Below, one piece after another: positions 25,281-34,627 of a DNA stretch of 64,000 nt. The position numbers and the translations under genes are program-made. The stretch is from Microtetraspora niveoalba (lineage in GTDB: Bacteria; Actinomycetota; Actinomycetes; Streptosporangiales; Streptosporangiaceae): positions 100,202-164,201 of the forward strand of contig NZ_BBYM01000012.1 of the NCBI RefSeq assembly GCF_001570405.1, written 5' to 3'. The notes beneath the pieces were generated by a model. The model was given only the letters and a program-made list of their open reading frames with translations, was not told the DNA's origin and did no database searches. Each line of letters starts with the position of its first letter. Within the stretch, counting starts at the first letter, position 1.

Positions 25281-25907
25281 ATGGCTCGTTACACGGGTGC
25301 GGACTGCAAGCTCTGCCGTCGCGAGAAGACGAAGCTCTTCCTCAAGGGCAAGAAGTGCGAGTCCGCGAAGTGCCCCATCGAGATCCGTCCTTACCCGCCG
25401 GGTGAGCACGGTCGCGGTCGGCCGAAGGAGTCCGAGTACCAGCTCCAGCTTCGTGAGAAGCAGAAGACCCGCCGCATCTACGGCGTCCTCGAGAAGCAGT
25501 TCCGCAACTACTACGAGGAAGCCAACCGCAAGGCCGGGAAGACCGGTGAGAACCTCCTCCAGATCCTGGAGAGCCGTCTCGACAACGTGGTCTACCGTGC
25601 CGGTTTCGCCGAGTCGCGCGACGCCGCCCGCCAGCAGGTGCGCCACGGGCACATCCTGGTGAACGGCAAGAAGGTCGACATCCCGTCGTACCGCGTTCGC
25701 GAGCACGACATCATCGAGGTCCGCGAGAAGTCGCGGAACCTGATGCCGTACGAGGTGGCCCGCGCCACCGCCGGTGACAAGACCGTCCCGGCGTGGCTGG
25801 GTGTCGTCCCGGACAGCATGCGCATCCTCGTGCACCAGCTCCCGGTCCGCCAGCAGATCGACACGCTGGTCCAGGAGCAGCTCATCGTCGAGCTCTACTC
25901 CAAGTAA
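25281..25907 (+). CDS. rpsD: 30S ribosomal protein S4, zinc-binding form
   Basis: Primary 16S assembly protein, 208 residues. The N-terminus has four cysteines (CKLC and CESAKC), the C+ zinc form. The S4 RNA-binding domain ([36 protein letters not shown]) is in the second half. The start is ATG 25281. A perfect 13-bp hairpin lies between it and rpoA. Confidence 0.99.
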   Translation: MARYTGADCKLCRREKTKLFLKGKKCESAKCPIEIRPYPPGEHGRGRPKESEYQLQLREKQKTRRIYGVLEKQFRNYYEEANRKAGKTGENLLQILESRLDNVVYRAGFAESRDAARQQVRHGHILVNGKKVDIPSYRVREHDIIEVREKSRNLMPYEVARATAGDKTVPAWLGVVPDSMRILVHQLPVRQQIDTLVQEQLIVELYSK

Positions 25908-25927
25908 GAGCTCCCGAACGCACGATG

Positions 25928-25959
25928 GCCGTACGGCTCGCCCGCGCGAGCCGTACGGC
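25928..25959 (+). terminator. Hairpin between rpsD and rpoA
   Basis: GCCGTACGGCTCG (25928-25940) pairs perfectly with CGAGCCGTACGGC (25947-25959) around a 6-base loop. It is strong enough to act as a partial terminator or RNA-processing site and might set the ratio of rpoA to ribosomal proteins. Confidence 0.6.
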
Positions 25960-26104
25960 ATCATGGTTGTAGGCGAGCGGCGTCAAATAGCGGGCGTCGC
26001 CGTAAAGGGACGGGAAACCGGGTCCGGCACGGCCGGGTCGCGTACAGCGGCCGGGGCAGGTGCGGGGCGCGGTGGACTCGTCCCGGAAACAGGGGAGATC
26101 CCAC

Positions 26105-27121
26105 ATGCTCATCGCACAGCGCCCGAGCCTCCTGGAGGAGTCGCTCGAGGAGCACCGGTCCAAGTTCGTCATCGAGCCGCTGGAGCCGGGCTTCGGCTAC
26201 ACCATCGGCAACTCGCTGCGGCGCACGCTGCTGTCCTCGATCCCGGGGGCGGCGGTCACCAGCATCCGCATCGAGGGCGTGCTGCACGAGTTCTCGACCG
26301 TGCCCGGGGTGAAGGAAGACGTCACCGACATCATCCTGAACCTCAAGTCGCTGGTCGTCTCGTCCGAGCACGACGAGCCGGTCGTGATGTACCTGCGCAA
26401 GCAGGGCCCGGGTGAGGTCACCGCCGCCGACATCGCGCCTCCGGCGGGTGTCGAGGTGCACAACCCCGACCTGCACATCGCCACGCTGAACGGCAAGGCG
26501 AAGCTGGAGATGGAGCTGACCGTCGAGCGCGGTCGCGGCTACGTCTCCGCGGCCCAGAACAAGCAGCCGGGCCAGGAGATCGGCCGGATTCCGATCGACT
26601 CCATCTACTCCCCGGTCCTCAAGGTCACCTACAAGGTCGAGGCCACCCGTGTCGAGCAGCGCACGGACTTCGACCGGCTGATCCTTGATGTTGAGACCAA
26701 GCCGTCGATGAAGCCGCGCGACGCGGTCGCCTCGGCGGGCAAGACCCTGGTCGAGCTGTTCGGCCTGGCGCGCGAGCTGAACGTCGAGGCCGAGGGCATC
26801 GACATCGGCCCGTCGCCGACGGACGCAGCCCTGGCTGCGGACCTTGCGCTCCCGATCGAGGAGCTGAACCTCACGGTCCGCTCGTACAACTGCCTCAAGC
26901 GCGAGGGCATCCACACCGTGGGTGAGCTCGTCGCCCGCAGCGAGCAGGACCTGCTCGACATCCGCAACTTCGGCGCGAAGTCGATCGAAGAGGTCAAGCA
27001 GAAGCTGCACGAGATGGGCCTCGCCCTCAAGGACTCCCCGCCCGGATTCGACCCCAGCGCGGTCGCCGGCGGCGGGTACGACGACGAGGACGGCGGCTTC
27101 ATCGAGACCGAGCAGTACTAG
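26105..27121 (+). CDS. rpoA: RNA polymerase alpha subunit
   Basis: Assembly platform of RNA polymerase, 338 residues. The N-terminal dimerisation domain shows [23 protein letters not shown], and the C-terminal domain, which binds UP elements and activators, shows [44 protein letters not shown]. An acidic tail follows. ATG 26105 ([12 protein letters not shown]) is the conserved actinobacterial start, preceded by GGGGAGA. Upstream in-frame codons are not conserved. Confidence 0.99.
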   Translation: MLIAQRPSLLEESLEEHRSKFVIEPLEPGFGYTIGNSLRRTLLSSIPGAAVTSIRIEGVLHEFSTVPGVKEDVTDIILNLKSLVVSSEHDEPVVMYLRKQGPGEVTAADIAPPAGVEVHNPDLHIATLNGKAKLEMELTVERGRGYVSAAQNKQPGQEIGRIPIDSIYSPVLKVTYKVEATRVEQRTDFDRLILDVETKPSMKPRDAVASAGKTLVELFGLARELNVEAEGIDIGPSPTDAALAADLALPIEELNLTVRSYNCLKREGIHTVGELVARSEQDLLDIRNFGAKSIEEVKQKLHEMGLALKDSPPGFDPSAVAGGGYDDEDGGFIETEQY

Positions 27122-27308
27122 ATCTCGTCTCGGCCGTTCCGGCGCCGAGACGGCGGGCACACCGCCGTCGCGGCGCCGGGAGGCAGCCCGGTCAGCCGGG
27201 TGAAGCGGCGGAACCACTGATTTGCCGAAGGCGGGCCCTCGCGGGCCCGCCGCCCCGACTCCGGTACCTGATACGGCCGGAGCGGGTTGTCTCTCAAGGA
27301 GAAACGAC

Positions 27309-27812
27309 ATGCCCAAGCCCACCAAGGGCGCCCGTCTCGGCGGCAGCCCGGCCCACGAGCGGCTGATCCTGGCGAACCTCGCCACCCAGCTGTTCCAGCA
27401 CGGCCGGATCCGCACCACCGAGGCCAAGGCCAAGCGTCTTCGCCCGCTCGCGGAGAAGCTGATCACCAAGGCCAAGAAGGGCGACATGCACAACCGTCGC
27501 CAGGTGCTGACCATCGTCCGCGACAAGGGCGTCGTGCACCACCTCTTCACCGAGATCGCGCCGACGTTCGCCGAGCGTCCCGGTGGCTACACGCGCATCA
27601 CCAAGCTCGGCCCGCGCAAGGGCGACGCCGCTCCCATGGCGCTCATCGAGCTGGTCGCCGAGCAGCTGAACCCGGTCACCGTCTCGCGTCCGGCCGCCGC
27701 CGCCGAGGCTCCCGCCGCTCCGGCTGAGGAGACCGTCGAGGCTCCGGCCGCCGAGGCTCCCGCCGCCGAGGCGGAGGCTCCGGCCGACGAGGCCAAGAAG
27801 GACGAGGCCTGA
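27309..27812 (+). CDS. rplQ: 50S ribosomal protein L17
   Basis: Exit-side 50S protein, 167 residues. The conserved part is the first 120 residues ([35 protein letters not shown]). The last 45 residues are Ala/Glu/Pro repeats, an extension typical of actinobacterial L17. ATG 27309 follows AAGGAGAAA. It ends the alpha-type operon. Confidence 0.99.
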   Translation: MPKPTKGARLGGSPAHERLILANLATQLFQHGRIRTTEAKAKRLRPLAEKLITKAKKGDMHNRRQVLTIVRDKGVVHHLFTEIAPTFAERPGGYTRITKLGPRKGDAAPMALIELVAEQLNPVTVSRPAAAAEAPAAPAEETVEAPAAEAPAAEAEAPADEAKKDEA

Positions 27813-27842
27813 TCAAGGGCCTGTGCTGATCAAAGGCCTGTG
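27810..27842 (+). repeat. 17-bp tandem duplication at the rplQ stop codon
   Basis: TGATCAAGGGCCTGTG at 27810-27825 is repeated as TGATCAAAGGCCTGTG at 27827-27842, with a period of 17 and one difference. The first TGA is the rplQ stop. Confidence 0.85.
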
Positions 27843-27881
27843 AGCGGGTCCAGCGTCCCTTCCGGGATCGCTGGGCCCGCT
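27843..27881 (+). terminator. Terminator of the rplQ transcript
   Basis: AGCGGGTCCAGCG (27843-27855) pairs with CGCTGGGCCCGCT (27869-27881), 13 bp with one G-T wobble; the loop contains a smaller TCCC/GGGA stem. The sequence CTTCGTTT follows, a good intrinsic terminator. Confidence 0.8.
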
Positions 27882-27925
27882 CTTCGTTTGGGTACGGCTG
27901 TCGCTTGCCGTACGGGAGGAGAGGC

Positions 27926-28825
27926 GTGGACCGCGAAGTTCGGCTGAGGCTCGATCTGGGCTATGACGGCACCGACTTCTCCGGCTGGGCACGGCAGCCG
28001 AGCCGGCGGACCGTCCAGGGCGAGCTGGAAGGCGCACTGGGCCGCATCCTGCGGATGGATCCTGCCCCTCAGCTGACCGTGGCCGGCCGTACGGACGCGG
28101 GGGTGCACGCGCGCGGCCAGGTGGCGCACGTGGATCTCGCGCTTTCGCGACTGGCGGTGGCGGACACGGCGCGGGCCCGGCAGCGTGATCCGGACGCCGA
28201 TCCCGAGGACGCCTGGCGCGCCGAGGGCGCTCATTGGCTCGCTGCGCTCACCAGACGGCTGGCGGGTGTTCTGCCCCAGGACGTACGTGTATATACCGTC
28301 TCGGTGGCTCCTGAGGGGTTTGACGCCCGGTTCTCCGCCCTCTTCCGGCGATACGTCTATCGCGTGTGCGACGCGCCCGGCGGGACGGATCCGCTGCGGC
28401 GGCGGGAGGTGCTGTGGCACAACCGGCCGCTGGACGTCGATCTCCTCAACGCCGCCGCGGGGCGGCTGATCGGCGAGCACGACTTCGCCGCGTTCTGCAG
28501 GAAGCGCGAGGGCGCGACGACGATCCGCGAGTTGCAGCGGCTCGACTGGACGCGGGGCGAGGACGGCGTCATCCGCGCGACCGTGATCGCGGACGCGTTC
28601 TGTCATTCGATGGTGCGGGCGCTGGTGGGCTCGCTGCTCGCGGTGGGCGAGGGCAGGCAGCCCGTCGAATGGCCCGGGCAGGTGCTGGCCAGGGCCGTGC
28701 GGGACTCGGGGGTTCACGTGGCTCCGGCGCACGGGCTGACCCTGGAGGAGGTCCGCTATCCGTCGGGCGAGGAGCTGGCCCGGCGCGCCGAGGCGACGCG
28801 CCGGGTGCGCACGCTCAGTCCGTGA
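27926..28825 (+). CDS. truA: tRNA pseudouridine(38-40) synthase
   Basis: Modifies U38-U40 in the anticodon arm of tRNAs; 299 residues, somewhat longer than in E. coli. The catalytic aspartate is in [17 protein letters not shown] near residue 60. GTG 27926 is chosen for its strong GGGAGGAGAGG site; a start 21 bases upstream is less likely. A segment at about residues 80-105 ([23 protein letters not shown]) looks like a lineage-specific insert. Its 3-prime end overlaps the convergent gene at 28815 by 11 bases. Confidence 0.97.
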   Translation: MDREVRLRLDLGYDGTDFSGWARQPSRRTVQGELEGALGRILRMDPAPQLTVAGRTDAGVHARGQVAHVDLALSRLAVADTARARQRDPDADPEDAWRAEGAHWLAALTRRLAGVLPQDVRVYTVSVAPEGFDARFSALFRRYVYRVCDAPGGTDPLRRREVLWHNRPLDVDLLNAAAGRLIGEHDFAAFCRKREGATTIRELQRLDWTRGEDGVIRATVIADAFCHSMVRALVGSLLAVGEGRQPVEWPGQVLARAVRDSGVHVAPAHGLTLEEVRYPSGEELARRAEATRRVRTLSP

Positions 28826-31598
28826 CGCGTTTGCCGATCACCTCGGCGACGTGGTCGCGGAACGCGCCGCTGACCGGGCCGAGGTCCTGCTCCTTGGTGC
28901 TCGGGGTGTGCCCGTCGGCGTAGGTCGCGTAGCTGAACACGATGTATCGGCCCCACACCATGCCCGCGGCGTACCCGCCGGAGATCGCCACCCGGTCGGC
29001 TCCGCTGCCGGGATCGCCGTTCAGCCCCCGGAACCAGAGGTTGCCGCTCAGGTTCTTGGTCTTGTCGACCGCGAGCGCGGCCTCCTTGGTCGGCAGGACG
29101 GCGATGCCGGTGGTCACGGCGTAGCGTTGCTTCGCGTCCACGTACGTCGCCCTGAGGACACGACGGCACTGATTCCGTTTGAGCGCGTCGGCGAAGGCCC
29201 CCGCCGCCGCCTGCTCACAGGCGTCGGTCATGTTGACCTTGACCCGTTTGAAGCTCCGCCCGCCGAGGGTGATGCGGGTGTCCGGGAAGGTCTCGGTCAG
29301 GGTGAGCTTGCGCGGGTCGGTCTTCTCCGAGTCGAGGGGCGCCGCGTTCAGGTTCGTCTGCGTGCCGCCGCTCGTGGTCGGCTGGGCTCCCGGCGTCGTG
29401 GTCACGGGTGCGGCGTTGGTCGCCGGGGCGCCGCCGGCGGCCGGGGCGTCCTCCGGTTGCCCGGTGTACGCGAGGTAGGCGGCCGCGCCGATGGCGACCA
29501 CAGCGACGCCCGCGCCCGCACCGAGCAGGATCCGCTTGCCGGCGCCGGCGCGCCTCGCGGGCGCGACCGCCGGGACGGCGATCGGGACCGGGGGGCTGTC
29601 GGGCAGCCGGCCATGTCCGGGCGCGAGCAGTACCTGGCCGTGCGGTGCGGGGATGTGAGGCTCGATTCCGGCCGGGAGATGCTCCTGACCGACCGCTCCA
29701 GCGTGCTGGCCTGCCGCCCTTCCCGGTCCGCCGTCCGGCGGCTCGGGGGAGCCGAGCGGTTCACCGGCTACGGCCGGGCCGCCGGCGGGCAGTGAACGGC
29801 CCGCGGGTTCGCCGGGGGCCCCACCGGCCGTGGCCGGGTGAGTCTCAGGGGAGGGCTCCTGAGCCGGAGGATGCCCCTGCGCCGGTCCGGCCGTCGCAGG
29901 CGACGGGAACACGGGGAGGGCCTCGTCGGCGTCCGTCCCGCCGGGGACCGTTCCGGCTTGGTCGTCGGCCACCCCGTTCTCTCCGGGGGCGATGGTCGGC
30001 GCGTCGGAAGCGTTGGGCGTGGTCACCTCGGCCGGTGGCCATGCCGTACCGGCACCGGCCGACGATGCGTCGGGCGCGGTGGACTCCCCCGGAAGCCGGG
30101 GCGGCCACACGGGGACGTCGCCGGGCTCGGCCGGAATCCTCGGGCGGGAGGGTGCTTCCAGGCCCGCGGGCGGCTTGAGCGGGACGGTCGGCCCCTGCTC
30201 ACCCGTGACGGCCCGTTCCTGCGCCGCCTGTTCCTGCGCGGCGTGGTCCTGCTCTGTGTGGTCCTGCGCTGCCTGCTCCTGCGCGGTGTGGCCGTGTGGA
30301 GTGGGGTCCTGCACTGCGTTGGGATCGTGGTCCGGCGCGGACAGTGGACGATCATGCGACGTCGCTTCCGCATCCGAGGCGTCGGAGGCTTGCCCGGCCC
30401 CCTCCATGTCAGCGGGCGAGGAGGTCGGCGTCGCCGCCTCGACGTCGGGGGTCGCGGTCGCCGCACGCGGCGTTCCCGCAGCCGTGCCCGGCTGATCGGC
30501 TTCCCAGGTGGCGATCCCGTGAGGACTCGCCCCTGTGTCGACGGACGGCGAGACGTACTCCGCGGTGTCCATGTCGGAGGGCGGGGTGCTCGGGCCGCGC
30601 GAGTGATCTGCCGGATCGTCGCCGGGCGTGCCGTCGTGTACCGCCGCCGGCCATGTCGCGGTGGCCGCCGCCGAATCGCGCCGGGTGGCGTCTCCGGCCT
30701 CCGTGCCCTCAACGGGCCCGCCGAACGGTCCGGAAGGGCCGGGCTCCCTCGTGTCGACGTCGCCGGGTGCGGCGGATGCCGGGTGGCCGGGCTCGGTCGT
30801 GCCCGCCGCGGCGGGGTGGCCTGGCTCGTCGGTTGCGGGAGCCGTGCCGCGCCCGCCCGGCAGGTCCAGGTCGCTGGTGGCGGTGCCCTTCGGATCGGAG
30901 CCGTCGGGGCGGGAGTCACCCGCCGGCCGGGGCCGGGACGCGGGCGGGATCACGTGCGGGGTCGTCGGCGGTGCGTACGGCGCGGTGGGGGCGGCGGGGG
31001 CGGCAGGGGCGGTGGGCCGCCCACCGTCGGAGTCCTGTGTGCCGGGACGTCCTCGGCCACTCGGCGGCACCCACGGCTTGGTGACGTCGATCGCCGGGAA
31101 GTCGATGGTCTCGTACTGGTCGCTCTCGGAGATCTCCCTGAACCCCTTGCGCGGCTTGTCGTCCTCCTGCGGCGAAGGGGCGCCGGGCACGGAGGAGGGG
31201 ACGTCCGGTGTCGAGGAACCCGGGAAGACGGGGCCGGACGCGGGGGAAGGGGCGCCGGGCGTCGGGGAACCGGGGGAGGCGGGGTCGGCGGGCGCGCCGA
31301 ACGCGGCCGGGGGCCTCCGCTGCGGATCGTCACCGGGGGCGGATGCCCGCTCGGCGGCCGGTTCGCTCGTGCCCGCGTCGGGGCCCGCCGCGTCGTCGGG
31401 CGACGGCGGTTCGCCCGGCGCGCCCTGGGGGCGGGCGAACCAGTCGTAGCCCGGCGACCCCTCGCCGGGAACGCCGGGAATGCCGGAAGCGTCGTGCGAT
31501 GTCTCGTCTGGGTGGCCGAAGCTCGGCGGTGGCACAGCGGGTGCCGTCGAGCCGTCGGCGCCGTGTTCGTGCTCGGAAACGGGATCCTGGCCACGCAT
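28815..31598 (-). CDS. Large disordered-tail membrane protein, paralog A
   Basis: A 927-residue protein of no family I recognise. Residues 1 to about 685 are low-complexity Pro/Ala/Gly/Asp/Glu sequence with Gln/Ala/His repeats around residues 430-465, predicted disordered and cytoplasmic. One membrane helix follows at about 686-710 ([20 protein letters not shown]), then a Thr/Pro/Gly linker and a folded extracytoplasmic domain of some 170 residues. That domain has two cysteines (DACEQ, NQCRR), [19 protein letters not shown] and the motif DGHTPS. The neighbouring gene at 31709 has the same architecture and a similar domain. Start ATG 31598 fits a leaderless promoter (TACGCT, 7 bases upstream). 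Function unknown; sensing or envelope-associated scaffolding is conceivable. Confidence 0.8.
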   Translation of the reverse strand: MRGQDPVSEHEHGADGSTAPAVPPPSFGHPDETSHDASGIPGVPGEGSPGYDWFARPQGAPGEPPSPDDAAGPDAGTSEPAAERASAPGDDPQRRPPAAFGAPADPASPGSPTPGAPSPASGPVFPGSSTPDVPSSVPGAPSPQEDDKPRKGFREISESDQYETIDFPAIDVTKPWVPPSGRGRPGTQDSDGGRPTAPAAPAAPTAPYAPPTTPHVIPPASRPRPAGDSRPDGSDPKGTATSDLDLPGGRGTAPATDEPGHPAAAGTTEPGHPASAAPGDVDTREPGPSGPFGGPVEGTEAGDATRRDSAAATATWPAAVHDGTPGDDPADHSRGPSTPPSDMDTAEYVSPSVDTGASPHGIATWEADQPGTAAGTPRAATATPDVEAATPTSSPADMEGAGQASDASDAEATSHDRPLSAPDHDPNAVQDPTPHGHTAQEQAAQDHTEQDHAAQEQAAQERAVTGEQGPTVPLKPPAGLEAPSRPRIPAEPGDVPVWPPRLPGESTAPDASSAGAGTAWPPAEVTTPNASDAPTIAPGENGVADDQAGTVPGGTDADEALPVFPSPATAGPAQGHPPAQEPSPETHPATAGGAPGEPAGRSLPAGGPAVAGEPLGSPEPPDGGPGRAAGQHAGAVGQEHLPAGIEPHIPAPHGQVLLAPGHGRLPDSPPVPIAVPAVAPARRAGAGKRILLGAGAGVAVVAIGAAAYLAYTGQPEDAPAAGGAPATNAAPVTTTPGAQPTTSGGTQTNLNAAPLDSEKTDPRKLTLTETFPDTRITLGGRSFKRVKVNMTDACEQAAAGAFADALKRNQCRRVLRATYVDAKQRYAVTTGIAVLPTKEAALAVDKTKNLSGNLWFRGLNGDPGSGADRVAISGGYAAGMVWGRYIVFSYATYADGHTPSTKEQDLGPVSGAFRDHVAEVIGKRVTD

Positions 31599-31605
31599 AT
31601 GCGGA

Positions 31606-31611
31606 AGCGTA
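31606..31611 (-). promoter_or_regulatory. Leaderless-type -10 box of paralog A
   Basis: TACGCT on the minus strand, followed by seven bases and then ATG 31598. No ribosome-binding site is present. Predicted transcription start is at 31599. Confidence 0.5.
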
Positions 31612-31708
31612 TCGGCGTGGACGAGATCGTCGTGCCGCTATGGGCGTTTGCGGACAGGCGCTGAGCGGCGTTTGTCCAGAAAGATCGGCGGATAGATGGT
31701 TTCGTGGA

Positions 31709-33331
31709 TCAGCCGTGTCCTCCGGTCAGCGAGCGCGTGTCGAGAGCGGGGAAGACGGTCTTTTCCGTGATGTCCAGTGCCGCCTGGTAGAGCCGCTTGA
31801 GTTCGGTCTTGCTCGGGTTGTGGCCGTCCTTGAACTGGAACCACAGCAGCACGGTGTAGTGGCCGTGGATCCAGCCGCCCGCGTAGGCGTCGCCGGTACC
31901 GAGGAACTTGGTGATGTCGTCGGTGCCCGGAAGCGGCTTGAGGTAGTCCTGCCGCTCCTTGCCGCCGCCCGCGGACGCCACCTTCTTGGCGGCGGTGGTG
32001 GTCTTCAGGTTGGCGACGCCGATGGTGCCGATGATCTTGTCCTTGGAGTCCTTGTAGCTGGCGCGGATGAGCTGGGTGCAGCCTCCGGCCTTCAGAGCCT
32101 TGGTGATCTTCGTCCCGGAGACGCCGTCGGCGCACTTCTTCTCTTTGTTCACCTTGGTGCGGATATATGACCGGCTACCGGCGGTGACCTTCTTCTTCCC
32201 GAAGAGTTCGGTGGCGGTGAGCGGCGTCTTGTCGGTCGTGCGCGAGCCGGCGTAGCCGTACTTGCCGCCGGGCCCGGGAGAGACGGGGGGCGTCGGGGTC
32301 GGCGTCGGGGCCGCCTGGGCGATCGGCTGCTCCCGGCTCGCCGCGACCCACAGGCCGGCGAAGAGCGCGCCGATCAGCGCGAGCCCGGCCAGGCCCAGTA
32401 CGAGAGGCCGCCGCCAGAAGGGGACCGGCCCGTACGGGTCCCACGGCGGCTCGGACGACTCGGCGGCGGGGCGCCGTTCTCCCCGGGCGGGCTCGCCGGA
32501 GGCGGAGGCCCGCGGGCTTCCCGGACCTCCGGAGAGGGGGCCTCCGGACTCCGTGCCTCCCGGCCGCGAACCCCCGGATACGGGGTCGCCGGGTCGCGCC
32601 CCGGCGGGGAAGCCGTCGGGGACGTCGCCCGGCCGCGGTGCGCCGGACGGGAAGCCGCCGGTAGATGAGCCGGCGGCGGGGCGGTTTTCGGGTTGTCCGG
32701 TTCCGCTCGCGCCGAAGTCGTGTGGGCCTGTCGTGTTCCAGGGGGTGGTGCCGGCCGTTGGTGTACTCGGGCGGTTTTCGGGTTGTCCGGTTCCGCCTGC
32801 GCCGAAGTCGTGTGGGCCTGTCGTGTTCCAGGGGGTGGTGCCGGCCGTTGGTGAACTCGGGCGGTTTTCGGGTTGTCCGGTTCCGCCTGCGCCGAAGTCG
32901 TGCGGGCCTGCCGCGTTCCACGGGGCTGCGCCGCCCGGCGGTGAGCCCGCGGCAGGGTGGGTGTCCGGCTGTCCGGTTCCGCCCGGGGCCGCGTTCCAAG
33001 GGGCCGGGCCGCCCAACGGGGAGCCGGCGCCCGCGGGCCCCCGGCCTCCGGACGGAAGGCCGCCGGACTGTGAGGCGGCCTCCGCCCACGTCCCCGCCTG
33101 CCTGTTCACCGTCTGGCCGCCCTGATCGGCGCCCGCCTGCTGCGGCCGCCGCCACGGATCGAACGCCGGAGCCGCCTCGCCCGCCTGCCCGTACGCCCCG
33201 GGCCGGGCCTGTGCCCCGGAAGAGGCCGGCCCGTACGGCCGGGCACTCTGGCCGCCGCGGTCGGCGGTCGGCGGCTCGCCCTGCGGCGGGTACGGCTGGC
33301 GGTGTGGCTGCTGGTCGCCGGGATAACCCAT
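31709..33331 (-). CDS. Disordered-tail membrane protein, paralog B
   Basis: A 540-residue protein with the same plan as its neighbour: about 305 disordered Gly/Pro-rich residues, a membrane helix at about 308-331 (PLVLGLAGLALIGALFAGLW), a TPTPTPP linker and a C-terminal extracytoplasmic domain. The domain shares with paralog A the pattern LT-TE-F, G-RS, R-KVN, a cysteine, ALK---C, RA-Y-D-K, T-G-A-L-T and DGH-PS. Two cysteines probably form a disulfide. Residues about 127-217 are three 30-residue repeats encoded by 90-bp DNA repeats. ATG 33331 lies six bases after a TAATCT -10 box. Family not recognised. Confidence 0.8.
   Translation of the reverse strand: MGYPGDQQPHRQPYPPQGEPPTADRGGQSARPYGPASSGAQARPGAYGQAGEAAPAFDPWRRPQQAGADQGGQTVNRQAGTWAEAASQSGGLPSGGRGPAGAGSPLGGPAPWNAAPGGTGQPDTHPAAGSPPGGAAPWNAAGPHDFGAGGTGQPENRPSSPTAGTTPWNTTGPHDFGAGGTGQPENRPSTPTAGTTPWNTTGPHDFGASGTGQPENRPAAGSSTGGFPSGAPRPGDVPDGFPAGARPGDPVSGGSRPGGTESGGPLSGGPGSPRASASGEPARGERRPAAESSEPPWDPYGPVPFWRRPLVLGLAGLALIGALFAGLWVAASREQPIAQAAPTPTPTPPVSPGPGGKYGYAGSRTTDKTPLTATELFGKKKVTAGSRSYIRTKVNKEKKCADGVSGTKITKALKAGGCTQLIRASYKDSKDKIIGTIGVANLKTTTAAKKVASAGGGKERQDYLKPLPGTDDITKFLGTGDAYAGGWIHGHYTVLLWFQFKDGHNPSKTELKRLYQAALDITEKTVFPALDTRSLTGGHG
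32681..32950 (-). repeat. Three tandem 90-bp repeats within paralog B
   Basis: Units begin at 32681, 32771 and 32861 with an exact 90-base period, so each adds 30 in-frame residues of the type PWNTTGPHDFGAGGTGQPEN. Units 1 and 2 differ at only a few positions; unit 3 is more diverged in its second half. A weaker related unit follows to about 33010. The repeats are richer in T than the surrounding gene. Confidence 0.9.
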
Positions 33332-33337
33332 GCGCTG

Positions 33338-33343
33338 AGATTA
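33338..33343 (-). promoter_or_regulatory. Leaderless-type -10 box of paralog B
   Basis: TAATCT on the minus strand with exactly six bases to ATG 33331, which places the predicted transcription start on the A of the start codon. Confidence 0.65.
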
Positions 33344-33370
33344 GCCGCGGATCACAGCAGATGAGGAAAG

Positions 33371-34162
33371 TCAGGAATAACCGAAGTCCTGGGTCCACCA
33401 CGGGCCGCCCGGTCCCAAATCGACCCCCACACCGGTCGCGACCAGGCTGCAGTTGAGGATGTTGCGCCGGTGGCCGCTGCTGGCCATCCAGCCCTCGATC
33501 GCTTCGCCCGCGGTCAGGTAACCGCGGGCGATGTTCTCCGCGCCGCCGTCCCGGTACCCCGCCGCCTCCATGCGCTTCCAGGGCGAGCGTCCGTCGGGGG
33601 AGTAGTGATCGAAGGTGTTGCTCACTGCCATCTCCCGCGAGTGCAGACGGGCGGACCGGACCAGCCGCGCGTCGACGCGCATGGGCGCGCAGCCCCGCTT
33701 GCGCCGCTCGGCGTTCGCCAGCCGGATGACCTCGGACTCCAGGGCACTGAGGGCCGCACCCTGGCCGTCTCCGCCTCCGCCGCCTCCCGGCCGGTCGTAC
33801 TGGTCGCCGGTTCCGGGACCGAAGGTGTTCCACTGGGAACCGCCGTCCGACGGATCGATCATGTTGGACGGCTTCCTGACGGGCGGCCGGGCCAGGGGAG
33901 TCGATCGGGCGAGCGGCGGCTCCTCGGCCCGCGCCACGTGGTCGAGCGGCGGGCGGTATCGCGGCGACGCCCCGGCGGACTCGGAGGGCGACGGGGACGG
34001 CTCGGAGTTGCGCAGATAGACCTGGTCGACGCCGCTTCTGCTGGTGATCCTGCCGATGACGACCCCGGCGAGCACGAGGGTGACCGCGCAGGCGAGCAGA
34101 CCCACGTGAGTCCCGCGCCGGGGCGTCCGTTGGGGGTGCCGGGTGTGAGGGGTCTGCCACAT
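33371..34162 (-). CDS. Membrane-anchored CAP (SCP/YkwD-like) domain protein
   Basis: A 263-residue protein. An N-terminal membrane segment (HVGLLACAVTLVLAGVVIGRI) is followed by a Ser/Pro-rich linker and, from about residue 140, a CAP domain: LANAERRKRGCAPMRVDARL, HSREMAVSNTFDHYSPDGRSP, AENIARGYLTAGEAIEGWM, SGHRRNILN. The CAP histidines and glutamates are in place, and two cysteines may bond. Bacterial CAP proteins are extracytoplasmic and mostly uncharacterised. ATG 34162 is chosen because it directly precedes the membrane segment; longer in-frame starts give an unlikely cytoplasmic tail. A TATATT sits 10 bases upstream. It lies 39 bases upstream of paralog B's start, on the same strand. Confidence 0.88.
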   Translation of the reverse strand: MWQTPHTRHPQRTPRRGTHVGLLACAVTLVLAGVVIGRITSRSGVDQVYLRNSEPSPSPSESAGASPRYRPPLDHVARAEEPPLARSTPLARPPVRKPSNMIDPSDGGSQWNTFGPGTGDQYDRPGGGGGGDGQGAALSALESEVIRLANAERRKRGCAPMRVDARLVRSARLHSREMAVSNTFDHYSPDGRSPWKRMEAAGYRDGGAENIARGYLTAGEAIEGWMASSGHRRNILNCSLVATGVGVDLGPGGPWWTQDFGYS

Positions 34163-34456
34163 ACCGCAGTCAAATATAGGGATGTGCGGCGATGAGGATG
34201 AAGAGGACAGTGAGATTGGATTTCCCTGTGTCGCCTGCGTACCTGGCCGTGCGCCGCGCGCGTCCCGCCCGCGGTGCCGCCCCGGAACGCTCCGAAGACC
34301 CGCCGGAACGTGCCTCGCGCGTGCGGGCCCGGTCAAGGTCTCCGGTCGCAGCGTCGCTCCCCGTAGCCTTGCCACGGCGCCCGGCCGGAAGGTGGCGCCC
34401 GGACGGAAGTCCGCATGGTGTGCCGCGCCCGGTCTCCCGTCCTCGGGCGGTGTGTT

Positions 34457-34485
34457 TTGACCAGGAGGGTGAGTGCGGGTAATCT
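34457..34485 (+). promoter_or_regulatory. Promoter of rplM-rpsI-glmM
   Basis: TTGACC at 34457-34462 and TAATCT at 34480-34485, spacer 17 bases: a near-consensus principal-sigma promoter. The predicted start is near 34492, giving a leader of about 136 bases. Confidence 0.8.
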
Positions 34486-34498
34486 GCTGATTCGTTGT

Positions 34499-34527
34499 GT
34501 GCACTGGTCCTTCCGTGACCCGTGCAC
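34499..34527 (+). promoter_or_regulatory. Hairpin at the 5-prime end of the rplM leader
   Basis: GTGCAC/GTGCAC, one mismatch, GGTC/GACC and a 7-base loop. It begins within about ten bases of the predicted transcription start, the expected place for an L13- or S9-responsive leader structure. No named leader motif is recognised. Confidence 0.45.
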
Positions 34528-34627
34528 GGCGCGTCCGGCGTCTTCTCCCATGTATGTGGAGACGGAAGGTTGCCGTCGTGCCTGCGCAACCTACCGTGAG
34601 TTCACATTTCCGACAGAAGGCACTGCC

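Larger units (their letters stand above)
34163..34627 (+). other. Divergent intergenic region between the CAP gene and rplM
   Basis: These 465 bases contain the CAP-gene promoter region (minus strand, near 34173-34178) and the rplM promoter at 34457-34485 with its leader. A plus-strand ORF of 96 codons at 34192-34482 has no recognisable protein features and is not called. Confidence 0.6.

Noticed and set aside
32681-33010. CRISPR-like appearance of the 90-bp repeats
   Set aside because: The units are contiguous, in frame, and have no unique spacers; they encode protein repeats.
34192-34482. A 96-codon plus-strand ORF before rplM
   Set aside because: Arg/Pro-rich, no features, and it runs through the rplM promoter.
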